Source of the DNA: Oscillospiraceae bacterium
GTDB taxonomy: Bacteria > Bacillota > Clostridia > Oscillospirales > Oscillospiraceae
NCBI GenBank assembly: GCA_017624645.1
Contig: JAGAMQ010000116.1
Span: forward strand, 1-13,409
Reading direction: 5' to 3'
DNA length: 13,409 nucleotides
The position numbers and the translations under genes were made by a program. Shown here one piece after another: positions 6,821-13,409 of the stretch; position 1 is the first letter of the stretch, and every line of letters starts with the position of its first letter. The notes below the pieces were generated by a model that did not search any database, was not told the DNA's origin, and saw only the letters and a program-made list of their open reading frames with translations.

Positions 6821-7678
6821 ACAGCTGCCACAGGGCGCATATCCCTGTGCCACCATTTTCTGCCGGGTGGATTCAACCTCCTGCCGGTTACTCTCTTTAA
6901 TGTCCTTTGCCAACTTACAGTCTTTTCTATGGAATTTACGGGAGTTGGTATTAAGAACATAAAGCTCCATCTTGCCAGTTTCCTCCTGTGCCTCCTCAAC
7001 GCTTTCGCCGGTGGCATAGTTGATGGTCACACCAGGCTGATTATTGAAAGCAAATACATAAAAGGAGATTCCCTCACCCGCGTCCTCCACGGAAAGTCCC
7101 TCCATGAGAACACCTTTTGCCAACAAATCGTCGCCCTCAAAAACGGGTGTCACACGGTACATCACATGATTGCCGGTTTCCTTTACATAGTCCGCAATCA
7201 TATTTTCAAAGGGAAGCATGCCTTCCATGTTCAGATACCGGGTACCGGTGATCAGATTTCGTTCATTTGCATTTTCACCCGTCAGCTGAAAACCGATGAG
7301 ATGACAGCGGTTATACAAATACTTTCCATCCACAAAATCATATTTCACCGTTTGCCAACCGGTAGGTTTCACCTGACCGATCCCCTCCCGATCCTCAGTG
7401 GGCATCGTTTCTCTGCCGACGCAGGCAATTACAGCACCGCATCTGCCAAGGCTGTCCAGGGGGGAATAGTTTTCAAACCCCTCTTTGCGGATTTCCTCCT
7501 GGGTAAGGGCAGGCACATTGGAATTGACCGGAACAAAAGGCTCTCCGGAAAACTGGGGAACTGTCCAATTTTCCGGGAGGGCAGGCTGCGGCTGCCGGGG
7601 TGTCTGTCGGAAGAACATTGTACCGGCCAGAACAACAAGCACAATAACGACCATCCACACGGTTCCTTGTTTCTTCAC
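6812..7678 (-). CDS. Membrane-anchored or secreted DNA/RNA non-specific endonuclease with C-terminal Cys motif
   Basis: Predicted 288 residues. The N-terminus MKKQ plus a hydrophobic segment (about 8-22) is a signal anchor. The central domain (about 55-215) matches the beta-beta-alpha metal endonuclease family (Endonuclease_NS_2, EndA-like): YNRCHLIGFQLTG (122-134) holds the DRGH-type motif in its NRCH form with catalytic His126, followed by NERNLITGTRYLN (138-150) and EGMLPFEN. The C-terminal 50 residues form a separate domain, LYVLNTNSRKFH plus HRKDC (His250, Cys254) and CGSC (Cys283, Cys286), which could bind zinc and resembles Ada-type metal-binding modules. The GTG start has GGAGGTG eight bases upstream, inside the preceding gene, and overlaps its TGA stop (GTGA). 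It likely degrades or processes extracellular DNA; relatives serve in DNA uptake or nutrient scavenging. Confidence 0.9.
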   Translation of the reverse strand: MKKQGTVWMVVIVLVVLAGTMFFRQTPRQPQPALPENWTVPQFSGEPFVPVNSNVPALTQEEIRKEGFENYSPLDSLGRCGAVIACVGRETMPTEDREGIGQVKPTGWQTVKYDFVDGKYLYNRCHLIGFQLTGENANERNLITGTRYLNMEGMLPFENMIADYVKETGNHVMYRVTPVFEGDDLLAKGVLMEGLSVEDAGEGISFYVFAFNNQPGVTINYATGESVEEAQEETGKMELYVLNTNSRKFHRKDCKLAKDIKESNRQEVESTRQKMVAQGYAPCGSCAP

Positions 7679-8082
7679 GGATGATACACCTCCAATGTAA
7701 TAGGATCGTGAGAATTTCCCGGGAAATCTTCACGACTGACCAGGTTCCAATTCCCAAAACATTCTTCAAAGGGAAAGGCAAGATCATAGGGGTATCTACG
7801 ATTCCAACGAAACAGGATCAATTCGTCCACCCGGGACACATAAGGACGAATGTCCCTGTTCTCAAGGAAGCAGTAATCCTCCTTTGTCGCCATTTCCAAA
7901 AATTTTTCATCCATCCTTGGTGTTATCATCGGGGAAAATAACTCAGCAGAATACGGATCCACCCAGAGAACTCCACCGGAGAGCAGGGCAGAAATTTTTT
8001 CCGTAACCCCACGGTCCCTGCTGACGCGGCGACGGTTATACAAAAGTCCAAACCGGTCCTCTACGCAAGTGATCAATTTCAT
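7675..8082 (-). CDS. Small conserved cytoplasmic protein, function unknown
   Basis: Predicted 135 residues, no signal peptide or membrane segment. The ATG at 8082 (MKLITCVEDRFG) is preferred over the GTG three codons upstream because AAGGGGTG sits six bases before it; that site overlaps the radC stop. Notable stretches are NRRRVSRDRG (16-25), LWVDPYSAELF (39-49), FLENRDIRPY (72-81), FRWNRRYPYD (91-100) and FPGNSHDPITLEVY (120-133). I recall this kind of protein in Clostridia sometimes carrying the name 'ribonuclease Z', but no metallo-beta-lactamase HxHxDH motif is present, so that name is not supported. It sits between radC and a nuclease and is translationally coupled to both, which suggests, without proving, a role linked to nucleic acids or simply to the same regulation. 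Confidence 0.88.
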   Translation of the reverse strand: MKLITCVEDRFGLLYNRRRVSRDRGVTEKISALLSGGVLWVDPYSAELFSPMITPRMDEKFLEMATKEDYCFLENRDIRPYVSRVDELILFRWNRRYPYDLAFPFEECFGNWNLVSREDFPGNSHDPITLEVYHP

Positions 8083-8087
8083 ATCCG

Positions 8088-8792
8088 TCACCCCTTATTG
8101 AGCAAATGATCATACCTGTTGTAAATGTTGGAATGAACCATAGAAACATATTCGTTTTCTGAAAAGATCATATGATCCCACAGCACAACGTCCACTGCCC
8201 GCAGTGCATTTGCCACCAAGCCGGTGGTTTGCGCATCCTCCTTGGAGGGCAGTGCCAGTCCGCTGGGATGATTATGTGCCAAAACTACTGTAGACGCATT
8301 GGTGTGAAGGGCAACCTCAACGATCCTCCGGATGGGCACTGCGGCAGAATTGATGCTCCCCTCACCGATCATCTTACAGGCAAGAAATTTACATTTTCCG
8401 TCAAGACAAAGCATATAAACACACTCATTCCGTCTACCGACAAAGTGCGGCTGCAGTCTGGCACCGCATTTTTCCAGGGAATCCAGAATGATCGGCTCCT
8501 GCTGGGAACGGTTTACCATATAATAACGGGCCAACGACGAAGAAAAGGAGATAAATGTAGCAACACTTTCACCTACCCCCGGCACCTTTTTCAATGCTTC
8601 CGGGGAAGCCTCCAAAACCTGTGCCAATGACCCAAACTCGTCAAGGAGCTGATGGGCCAAAAGGTTGGTGTCCTTCCGGGATACACAGTAAAACAGCAGC
8701 ATCTCCAACACCTGATGATCGTTAAAGCCATCCAGACCCTCCTTCAGGAATCGCTGACGGACTCTTTCACGATGACCATCATGTAAAGCCAT
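8088..8792 (-). CDS. radC: RadC family JAB/MPN+ domain protein
   Basis: Predicted 234 residues, the normal length. An N-terminal helix-hairpin-helix region (LKKVPGVGESVA, 67-78) could bind DNA. The C-terminal JAB/MPN+ domain has the JAMM metal site HNHPSG...SKED (His173, His175, Ser183, Asp186). The biochemical role of RadC proteins is unsettled: the old repair phenotype of E. coli radC was traced to another gene, and the domain looks like a metalloprotease or metal-dependent hydrolase. The ATG at 8792 has GAGGTG eight bases upstream. It is the first gene of a three-gene operon with the unknown protein at 7675-8082 and the nuclease at 6812-7678. A convincing promoter was not found: TCGACA/TATTGT with 16-base spacing (8880-8853, minus strand) is the best weak candidate. 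Confidence 0.95.
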   Translation of the reverse strand: MALHDGHRERVRQRFLKEGLDGFNDHQVLEMLLFYCVSRKDTNLLAHQLLDEFGSLAQVLEASPEALKKVPGVGESVATFISFSSSLARYYMVNRSQQEPIILDSLEKCGARLQPHFVGRRNECVYMLCLDGKCKFLACKMIGEGSINSAAVPIRRIVEVALHTNASTVVLAHNHPSGLALPSKEDAQTTGLVANALRAVDVVLWDHMIFSENEYVSMVHSNIYNRYDHLLNKG

Positions 8793-8829
8793 TTATATAT
8801 CACCTCTTCATCACAATAAATAATATTCC

Positions 8830-8857
8830 TTGCTTTTTTCACAAGATTCGATACAAT
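8830..8857 (+). promoter_or_regulatory. Probable sigma-A promoter of the kinase-like gene
   Basis: TTGCTT (8830-8835), 16 bases, TACAAT (8852-8857). It implies a leader of about 75 bases before the 8940 ATG. Confidence 0.55.
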
Positions 8858-8874
8858 AAAGGTAATCATACCAA

Positions 8875-8913
8875 TGTCGAAATTTGTCGATGCAATTTTT
8901 TAGAAAAACTGCA
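8875..8913 (+). promoter_or_regulatory. Leader of the kinase-like gene: direct repeat and hairpin
   Basis: TGTCGA occurs twice exactly 10 bases apart (8875-8880, 8885-8890), one DNA turn. A hairpin follows at once: 8891-8900 pairs with 8904-8913 with one mismatch and a three-base loop. It ends 13 bases before the AAGGAGG site (8927-8933). It could be a protein binding site or a translation-modulating structure; both are speculative. Confidence 0.3.
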
Positions 8914-8939
8914 CATGATAATCTGCAAGGAGGAGCCTG

Positions 8940-10001
8940 ATGGAACAGATAAACAGCACCATTTCCATGATACACATGTTTCCTTATCCCGTGTTTCTGG
9001 TACAAAACGGGATCATCACCCATAGAAATCAGGCAGCCATGCAGCTGGATATCTCCCAAGACACGCCTATTTACGAGTTTCTCACCACCGGTGGAGATAT
9101 CTACAGGCAATTGGGCAGCGGCTGTCTGAGCCTTACTCTATCCATTCGCAATACAGACTTCCTTGCCACCGTAATCCGGACGGACAACTATGATATTTTC
9201 CACCTGGACACGCAAGAGGGTGATTCCTCCAAACTCCACGCATTGGCCCTGGCCGCTTCTCAGTTGCGTCAACCCCTGAGTCAGGTCACCACTTCGGCAG
9301 AGCTGCTTCTGGCCAATTCCAACCGTTTTCAAAGAGAATTGACCGGCCATTTGAACAAGGCTTTGATGCAGATCCTGCGGATGCTGGGAAACATGTCTGA
9401 TGCACAGGACTATGCAGACAGAACCTATCGTATGGAAACTGTGGATGCCGCCGAAGTAATTTGGGAAGCTTTGGAAACTGCACAGGCACAATTGGCCTCT
9501 GCCGGACGCACACTCCTGTGCAAGCGCCCTACCGCACCTATGGTAACATGGGCAGACCGGAGTATGCTGGAACGGGCTGTGTACAATCTGATCTCCAATG
9601 CCGCCAAGTATTCTCCCAAGGAAAGCAACATTCGCACTGACCTTGAAATACAGAGCAGCCGACTGGTGCTCCGGGTGGAAAACACCTGCCAAAATATCAC
9701 ACCTGAGCTGCTGGGAACCATATTCTTCCGGTATAAGCGCACACCCATGGTGGAGCCGGGCGAACACGGCATCGGCCTTGGCATCCCAATGATCCGTTCC
9801 GTTGCCGCTGCCCACGCAGGCACCCTTCTTGTAGACCAGCCCGGCAGCGAGACTCTGCGCTTTACCCTTACCATCGCTAAGCGCTCTCCGGCACACCCCG
9901 TTGTCTCACAGCCCCATATCTTTGTGGATGATACAGGGGGCAAGGATGTTTGTCTTATGGAGCTATCGGATGTACTGTCTGCAGAAGAATACGAAAATTG
10001 A
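8940..10001 (+). CDS. Orphan sensor histidine kinase-like protein lacking the phospho-acceptor histidine
   Basis: Predicted 353 residues, with AAGGAGG six bases before the ATG. No membrane segment is visible, so it is probably cytoplasmic. Residues about 8-90 look like a PAS-type sensor domain. A dimerisation helix follows, but its H-box reads ASQLRQPLSQV (106-116): Ser107 stands where the phosphorylated histidine of S-H-E-L-R-T-P-L should be. The ATPase domain keeps the N-box ERAVYNLISNAAKYS (211-225, Asn216 and Asn220) and the glycine-rich lid GEHGIGLGI (274-282), but the G1 box DxGxG is replaced by ENTCQ (247-251). His100 is the only nearby histidine, seven residues before the proper place. 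A 40-residue tail ends the protein. There is no response regulator beside it. It may bind ATP and act as a regulator or partner rather than a kinase. A terminator follows. Confidence 0.85.
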   Translation: MEQINSTISMIHMFPYPVFLVQNGIITHRNQAAMQLDISQDTPIYEFLTTGGDIYRQLGSGCLSLTLSIRNTDFLATVIRTDNYDIFHLDTQEGDSSKLHALALAASQLRQPLSQVTTSAELLLANSNRFQRELTGHLNKALMQILRMLGNMSDAQDYADRTYRMETVDAAEVIWEALETAQAQLASAGRTLLCKRPTAPMVTWADRSMLERAVYNLISNAAKYSPKESNIRTDLEIQSSRLVLRVENTCQNITPELLGTIFFRYKRTPMVEPGEHGIGLGIPMIRSVAAAHAGTLLVDQPGSETLRFTLTIAKRSPAHPVVSQPHIFVDDTGGKDVCLMELSDVLSAEEYEN

Positions 10002-10005
10002 CCGC

Positions 10006-10039
10006 TACCCTGCCTGTTTTACAGGCAGGGTATTCCTTT
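10006..10039. terminator. Terminator between the convergent kinase-like gene and uvrA
   Basis: A perfect 12-bp stem, 10006-10017 (TACCCTGCCTGT) with 10021-10032, and loop TTT. The + strand tail (TTCCTTT) is moderately U-rich, but the minus-strand tail is not, so it suits the + gene better. Confidence 0.75.
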
Positions 10040-12860
10040 ACAGATATCGCTTCAAATACTGACCGGTATAGCTCTCGGACACCTGTGCCACCGTCTCCGG
10101 TGTGCCGGTAGCTACGATATGACCGCCCTCATCGCCGCCCTCCGGTCCCAAATCGATCAGATAGTCGGCAGTTTTGATCACATCAAGATTGTGTTCGATC
10201 ACCAGCACTGTATTGCCGGCATCCACAAGCTGCTGAAGCACATCTATGAGTTTGTGGACATCCGCTGCATGGAGTCCTGTGGTGGGTTCATCCAAAATAT
10301 AGATGGTTTTTCCGGTGGCCACTCTGGCCAGTTCCGTGGCCAGCTTGACCCGCTGTGCTTCACCGCCGGAGAGTGTTGTGCTGGATTGACCAAGCTTCAC
10401 ATACCCAAGACCAACCTCCACAAGGGTTTGCACCTTCCTGCGGATCTTTGGCAGATTCTCAAAAAATTCCAGTGCCTCTTCCGCCGTCATATCCAAAACC
10501 TGTGCAATATTTTTGCCCTTGTACAGCACCTCAAGGGTTTCCCGGTTGTATCGCTGTCCCCGGCACACTTCACAAGGTACATACACATCCGCAAGGAAAT
10601 GCATTTCGATCTTCACAAGGCCGTCGCCGTTACACGCTTCACAGCGGCCACCTTTGACATTGAAGGAAAATCTCCCGGGTCCGTAGCCCCGCATCTTGGC
10701 ATCTGCTGTAGAGGCAAACAGATCACGAATATCATTGAACAGACCGGTATAGGTAGCAGGATTGGATCGGGGCGTTCTACCGATGGGGCTTTGGTCAATG
10801 TCGATGACCTTATCCAAGTGCTCAATACCCTCTATACAGCGACACATGCCGGGCCTTGTTCTGGCATGGTTTAGCTTTCCCAGAAGTGTCTTATTCAGCA
10901 CTTCCGTCACAAGGCTGGATTTACCGGACCCGGAAACACCTGTCACACAGGTCAAGGTTCCAAGGGGGATCTCCACATCTACATTTTTCAGGTTGTTCTC
11001 AACAGCACCGTAAATCCGCAGGCTGTTTCCGTTACCGGTCCTGCGGCAGGAGGGAACGGGAATTTTTTTGACACCGGAAAGATACTGTCCCGTGATGGAA
11101 TCGGGTTCCGAAAGGATCTCTTCCAATGAGCCGGCTGCCACGATCTGTCCCCCGCGGCTTCCCGCACCGGGGCCTACATCTACGATATAATCGGCGGCGC
11201 GCATGGTATCCTCGTCATGCTCCACAACGATCAAGGTATTGCCCAGATCCCGCAGACGGCGCAGGGTCTCCAACAGTTTGTCATTATCCCGCTGATGCAA
11301 GCCAATGGAGGGTTCGTCCAAAATATACAGCACACCCATCAGGGAAGAGCCGATCTGGGTGGCCAGGCGGATCCGCTGACTTTCGCCACCGGAAAGGGTC
11401 GCAGCCCCTCTGGAAAGGGTCAGGTATCCCAGTCCCACATCCACCAGGAATTGCAGACGGCTTTTGATCTCACGAACGATCTGCTCTGCGATCACCGCCA
11501 TGTTCCCCTCCAGCTTCAGGTTCTCCATAAATTCCAGTTCCTGGCGGACACTCATATGGCAGAAATCCATGATCCCCATACCCCCCACGTTAACGGCACG
11601 GGCAATTTCCGAAAGTCGGTTACCGTGACAGTCAGGGCACGGAGCTGTCGCCATACATTCCTCCAGCTCTTTCCGGGCCGCATCAGACTGGGTTTCCCGG
11701 AAACGACGGGTGATGTTATTGAGAATCCCCTCAAAGGGCTGCTCCAGTACGCCCATGCCGTTGCCCCGATTGTAGGTCATACGAAGCTTTTCCCCACGGG
11801 TACCGTTCAGGATCACATCCATGGCTTCCGGGGAAAGATCCTTCACCGGTGCCGTCAGGGAAAAGTGATATTTTTGGGCCAGAGCTTCAAAATACATACG
11901 GAATACAGAATCCGTCCGGGCGCTGCTCCATCCGGATGCCTGAATCGCCCCTTCAAAAATTGATTTATTCTTGTCCGGTATCACCAGGTCCTCATCTGCT
12001 ACAAGCCGAAAGCCCAACCCGGTACAGGTGGGACACGCGCCGGAGGGGTTGTTAAAGGAGAACATTCTCGGTTCCAATTCCGAAAGACTGATCCCACAAT
12101 CCTCACAGGCATAATTCTGGGAGAAAGAGATCTCCTCCTCACGGTCCGGCAGCTGCACCGTCACAAGTCCACCGGAATGATGGCAGGCTGTTTCCACGGA
12201 ATCCGTAAGCCGGCGATGCTGCCCCTGACGGATCACAAGTCTGTCCACCACAAGCTCAATGGTATGCTTTTTATTTTTTTCGCAGGGTATTTGCTCATTG
12301 AGATCGTAAAGGATCCCGTCCACCCGGACACGGGCAAAACCGGATTTCCGCGCATCCTCAAAAATCTTGGTATGCTCGCCCTTTTTTCCCCGAACCAAGG
12401 GGGCAAGGATCACAAATCGGGTTCCCTCACCCAACGCCTCGATTCTGTCCACGATCTGATCGATGGTCTGACGGCGGATCTGCATGCCGCATTTGGGGCA
12501 ATGGGGTATACCTACCCGTGCCCACAGGAGACGGAGGTAATCGTAGATTTCCGTAACAGTACCCACGGTAGACCGGGGATTCTTGGAGGTGGTCTTCTGG
12601 TCAATGGAGATCGCTGGAGAAAGTCCCTCAATAGAATCCACATCCGGTTTATCCATTTGTCCCAGGAACTGCCTTGCGTAGGAGCTGAGGCTTTCCACAT
12701 ACCGGCGCTGCCCCTCTGCATAGATGGTGTCAAAGGCAAGGCTGGATTTTCCTGAACCGGAAAGGCCCGTAAAAACCACAAGCTTATCTCTCGGCACTGT
12801 AAGGTCGATATTTTTCAGATTGTTTTCCCGGGCACCTTTTATAATCAATTTATCATTCAT
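10038..12860 (-). CDS. uvrA: Excinuclease ABC subunit UvrA
   Basis: Predicted 940 residues, full length. UvrA is the dimeric ABC-type ATPase that first recognises bulky DNA damage and loads UvrB. Two ABC modules are intact: Walker [10 protein letters not shown] (32-40) and GVSGSGKSS (641-649), signatures LSGGESQ (489-495) and LSGGEAQ (830-836), Walker B LDEP with Asp515 and Asp857. Zinc modules: CPKC (121-124), Cys252/255/276/279, CPDC (408-411), and Cys740/743/763/766, the last being the DNA-binding finger. The ATG at 12860 has GGAGAG five bases upstream and its own promoter. It ends just before the terminator shared with the kinase-like gene. It is not co-transcribed with uvrB here, unlike the uvrBA arrangement of many Firmicutes. 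Confidence 0.98.
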   Translation of the reverse strand: MNDKLIIKGARENNLKNIDLTVPRDKLVVFTGLSGSGKSSLAFDTIYAEGQRRYVESLSSYARQFLGQMDKPDVDSIEGLSPAISIDQKTTSKNPRSTVGTVTEIYDYLRLLWARVGIPHCPKCGMQIRRQTIDQIVDRIEALGEGTRFVILAPLVRGKKGEHTKIFEDARKSGFARVRVDGILYDLNEQIPCEKNKKHTIELVVDRLVIRQGQHRRLTDSVETACHHSGGLVTVQLPDREEEISFSQNYACEDCGISLSELEPRMFSFNNPSGACPTCTGLGFRLVADEDLVIPDKNKSIFEGAIQASGWSSARTDSVFRMYFEALAQKYHFSLTAPVKDLSPEAMDVILNGTRGEKLRMTYNRGNGMGVLEQPFEGILNNITRRFRETQSDAARKELEECMATAPCPDCHGNRLSEIARAVNVGGMGIMDFCHMSVRQELEFMENLKLEGNMAVIAEQIVREIKSRLQFLVDVGLGYLTLSRGAATLSGGESQRIRLATQIGSSLMGVLYILDEPSIGLHQRDNDKLLETLRRLRDLGNTLIVVEHDEDTMRAADYIVDVGPGAGSRGGQIVAAGSLEEILSEPDSITGQYLSGVKKIPVPSCRRTGNGNSLRIYGAVENNLKNVDVEIPLGTLTCVTGVSGSGKSSLVTEVLNKTLLGKLNHARTRPGMCRCIEGIEHLDKVIDIDQSPIGRTPRSNPATYTGLFNDIRDLFASTADAKMRGYGPGRFSFNVKGGRCEACNGDGLVKIEMHFLADVYVPCEVCRGQRYNRETLEVLYKGKNIAQVLDMTAEEALEFFENLPKIRRKVQTLVEVGLGYVKLGQSSTTLSGGEAQRVKLATELARVATGKTIYILDEPTTGLHAADVHKLIDVLQQLVDAGNTVLVIEHNLDVIKTADYLIDLGPEGGDEGGHIVATGTPETVAQVSESYTGQYLKRYL

Positions 12861-12893
12861 GGCTGCTCTCCAAATAAAATTTCATTATTCTTT

Positions 12894-12922
12894 AGTATAT
12901 CACAAAATCAGCACATACACAA
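12894..12922 (-). promoter_or_regulatory. Sigma-A promoter of uvrA (extended -10)
   Basis: On the minus strand, TTGTGT (12922-12917), 17 bases, TATACT (12899-12894) preceded by TGA. No clear LexA-type GAAC-N4-GTTC box is seen near it. Confidence 0.7.
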
Positions 12923-13035
12923 GCACAAATCCAAACAAAATTTCGTTTCCCCCGGTTCCAGCACCCTTGGTCCTTTCCAACAAGAAAAGACAAAAACTTT
13001 TTGATTATTTGTCTGCTATTTTATGCGCTTTGGTG

Positions 13036-13065
13036 TTGCTTTTTCTGTGTCAGTAGTGGTATAAT
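13036..13065 (+). promoter_or_regulatory. Sigma-A promoter of prs (extended -10)
   Basis: TTGCTT (13036-13041), 18 bases, consensus TATAAT (13060-13065) preceded by TGG. The leader of about 60 bases has alternative small hairpins, CGGTA/TACCG (13070-13089) and GTCAG/CTGAC (13080-13095), whose halves overlap. The 12861-13035 stretch between it and uvrA holds the uvrA promoter and nothing else recognised. Confidence 0.7.
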
Positions 13066-13110
13066 ATTCCGGTAAAGCTGTCAGTACCGTCTGACGGGAG
13101 ATAAAGAAGA

Positions 13111-13131
13111 ATGAAGCGAGGTATTTCATAG
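13111..13131 (+). other. Possible six-codon leader ORF before prs
   Basis: ATG AAG CGA GGT ATT TCA TAG ends one base before the prs ATG, in the same frame. The prs ribosome binding site GAGGT (13118-13122) lies within it. GGGAG (13096-13100) is a poor candidate site for the leader ORF itself. It may be chance. Confidence 0.2.
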
Positions 13132-13409
13132 ATGATTGCATACGGTGATAACATCAAGATTTTCTGTGGTAATTCCAACCCCAAGTTTGCGGAAACTGTC
13201 TGCAAAGAGCTGGGTCTTGCTCTCGGTCTGGGCGAGGTCAAAACTTTTGCTGACGGTGAGGTTTCCGTTTCTCTGAATGAAACCGTCCGCGGTGCCGACG
13301 TTTTCCTGATCCAGTCCACCTGCAAGCCCGTCAACAACAATCTGATGGAGCTGCTGGTTATGATCGACGCCTGCCGCCGCGCATCCGCCGGCCGTATCAC
13401 CGCCGTGAT
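13132..13409 (+). CDS. prs: Ribose-phosphate pyrophosphokinase (PRPP synthetase), 5' part
   Basis: The first 92 codons; the gene runs off the window. PRPP synthetase makes 5-phosphoribosyl diphosphate from ribose 5-phosphate and ATP for nucleotide, histidine and tryptophan synthesis. The N-terminal domain is clear: [14 protein letters not shown] (8-21), [39 protein letters not shown] and [16 protein letters not shown], all family-typical. The ATG at 13132 is chosen because GAGGT lies nine bases upstream and an in-frame TAG immediately precedes it. The PRPP-binding loop and the C-terminal half are beyond the window. Confidence 0.95.
   Translation, partial: MIAYGDNIKIFCGNSNPKFAETVCKELGLALGLGEVKTFADGEVSVSLNETVRGADVFLIQSTCKPVNNNLMELLVMIDACRRASAGRITAV

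Noticed and set aside
11217..11963. A 248-codon + strand open frame inside uvrA
   Set aside because: Antisense shadow of uvrA; no ribosome binding site, no recognised domain.
12861..12960. LexA (SOS) box upstream of uvrA, also looked for upstream of uvrB
   Set aside because: No GAAC-N4-GTTC or close variant was seen by eye near either promoter, so SOS control cannot be claimed from this sequence.
13050..13400. A 116-codon minus-strand open frame at the window end
   Set aside because: It is antisense to prs and its promoter; the + strand carries the unmistakable PRPP synthetase N-terminus.

Overview
The window reads as chromosomal DNA of a Gram-positive Firmicute, most likely a class Clostridia gut-type anaerobe of the Oscillospiraceae/Ruminococcaceae kind. 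This is an inference from strong AGGAGG-type ribosome binding sites, TTG and GTG starts, sigma-A promoters (several with an extended -10 TG), the luxS/mtnN route for SAH, and protein families typical of that group. No phage, transposase, CRISPR array, rRNA or tRNA gene was seen.

Layout. 1-240: non-coding, with a multi-hairpin foldback (22-150) and a good promoter. 241-1614 (+): a membrane-anchored extracytoplasmic protein of unknown function. 1643-2839 (-): a two-gene operon, luxS then mtnN, which together convert S-adenosylhomocysteine to homocysteine and the AI-2 precursor. A 36-bp palindrome holds the stop codons of both convergent neighbours. 2840-2978: two divergent promoters around an inverted repeat. 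2979-4394 (+): a membrane-anchored protein that looks like a catalytically degenerate NodB-type polysaccharide deacetylase. 4395-4689: a terminator, then a foldback element with about 22-bp imperfect terminal inverted repeats and five internal hairpins. 4690-6654 (-): uvrB. 6812-8792 (-): a tightly packed operon, radC, then a small unknown protein, then a secreted or membrane-bound DRGH/NRCH-type nuclease. 8940-10001 (+): an orphan sensor-kinase-like protein whose H-box lacks the phospho-acceptor histidine. 10038-12860 (-): uvrA. 13132 to the window end (+): the start of prs (PRPP synthetase).

How the genes work together. UvrA and UvrB are the damage-recognition half of nucleotide excision repair. 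They have separate promoters and are split by the radC operon and the kinase-like gene, so the right two thirds of the window is a loose DNA-repair and DNA-processing neighbourhood. LuxS and MtnN act in consecutive reactions of the activated methyl cycle. The main non-routine items are the two multi-hairpin foldback regions (22-150 and 4442-4687) and the two proteins that keep a known fold but have lost its catalytic residues (2979-4394 and 8940-10001). None of this could be compared with databases here.
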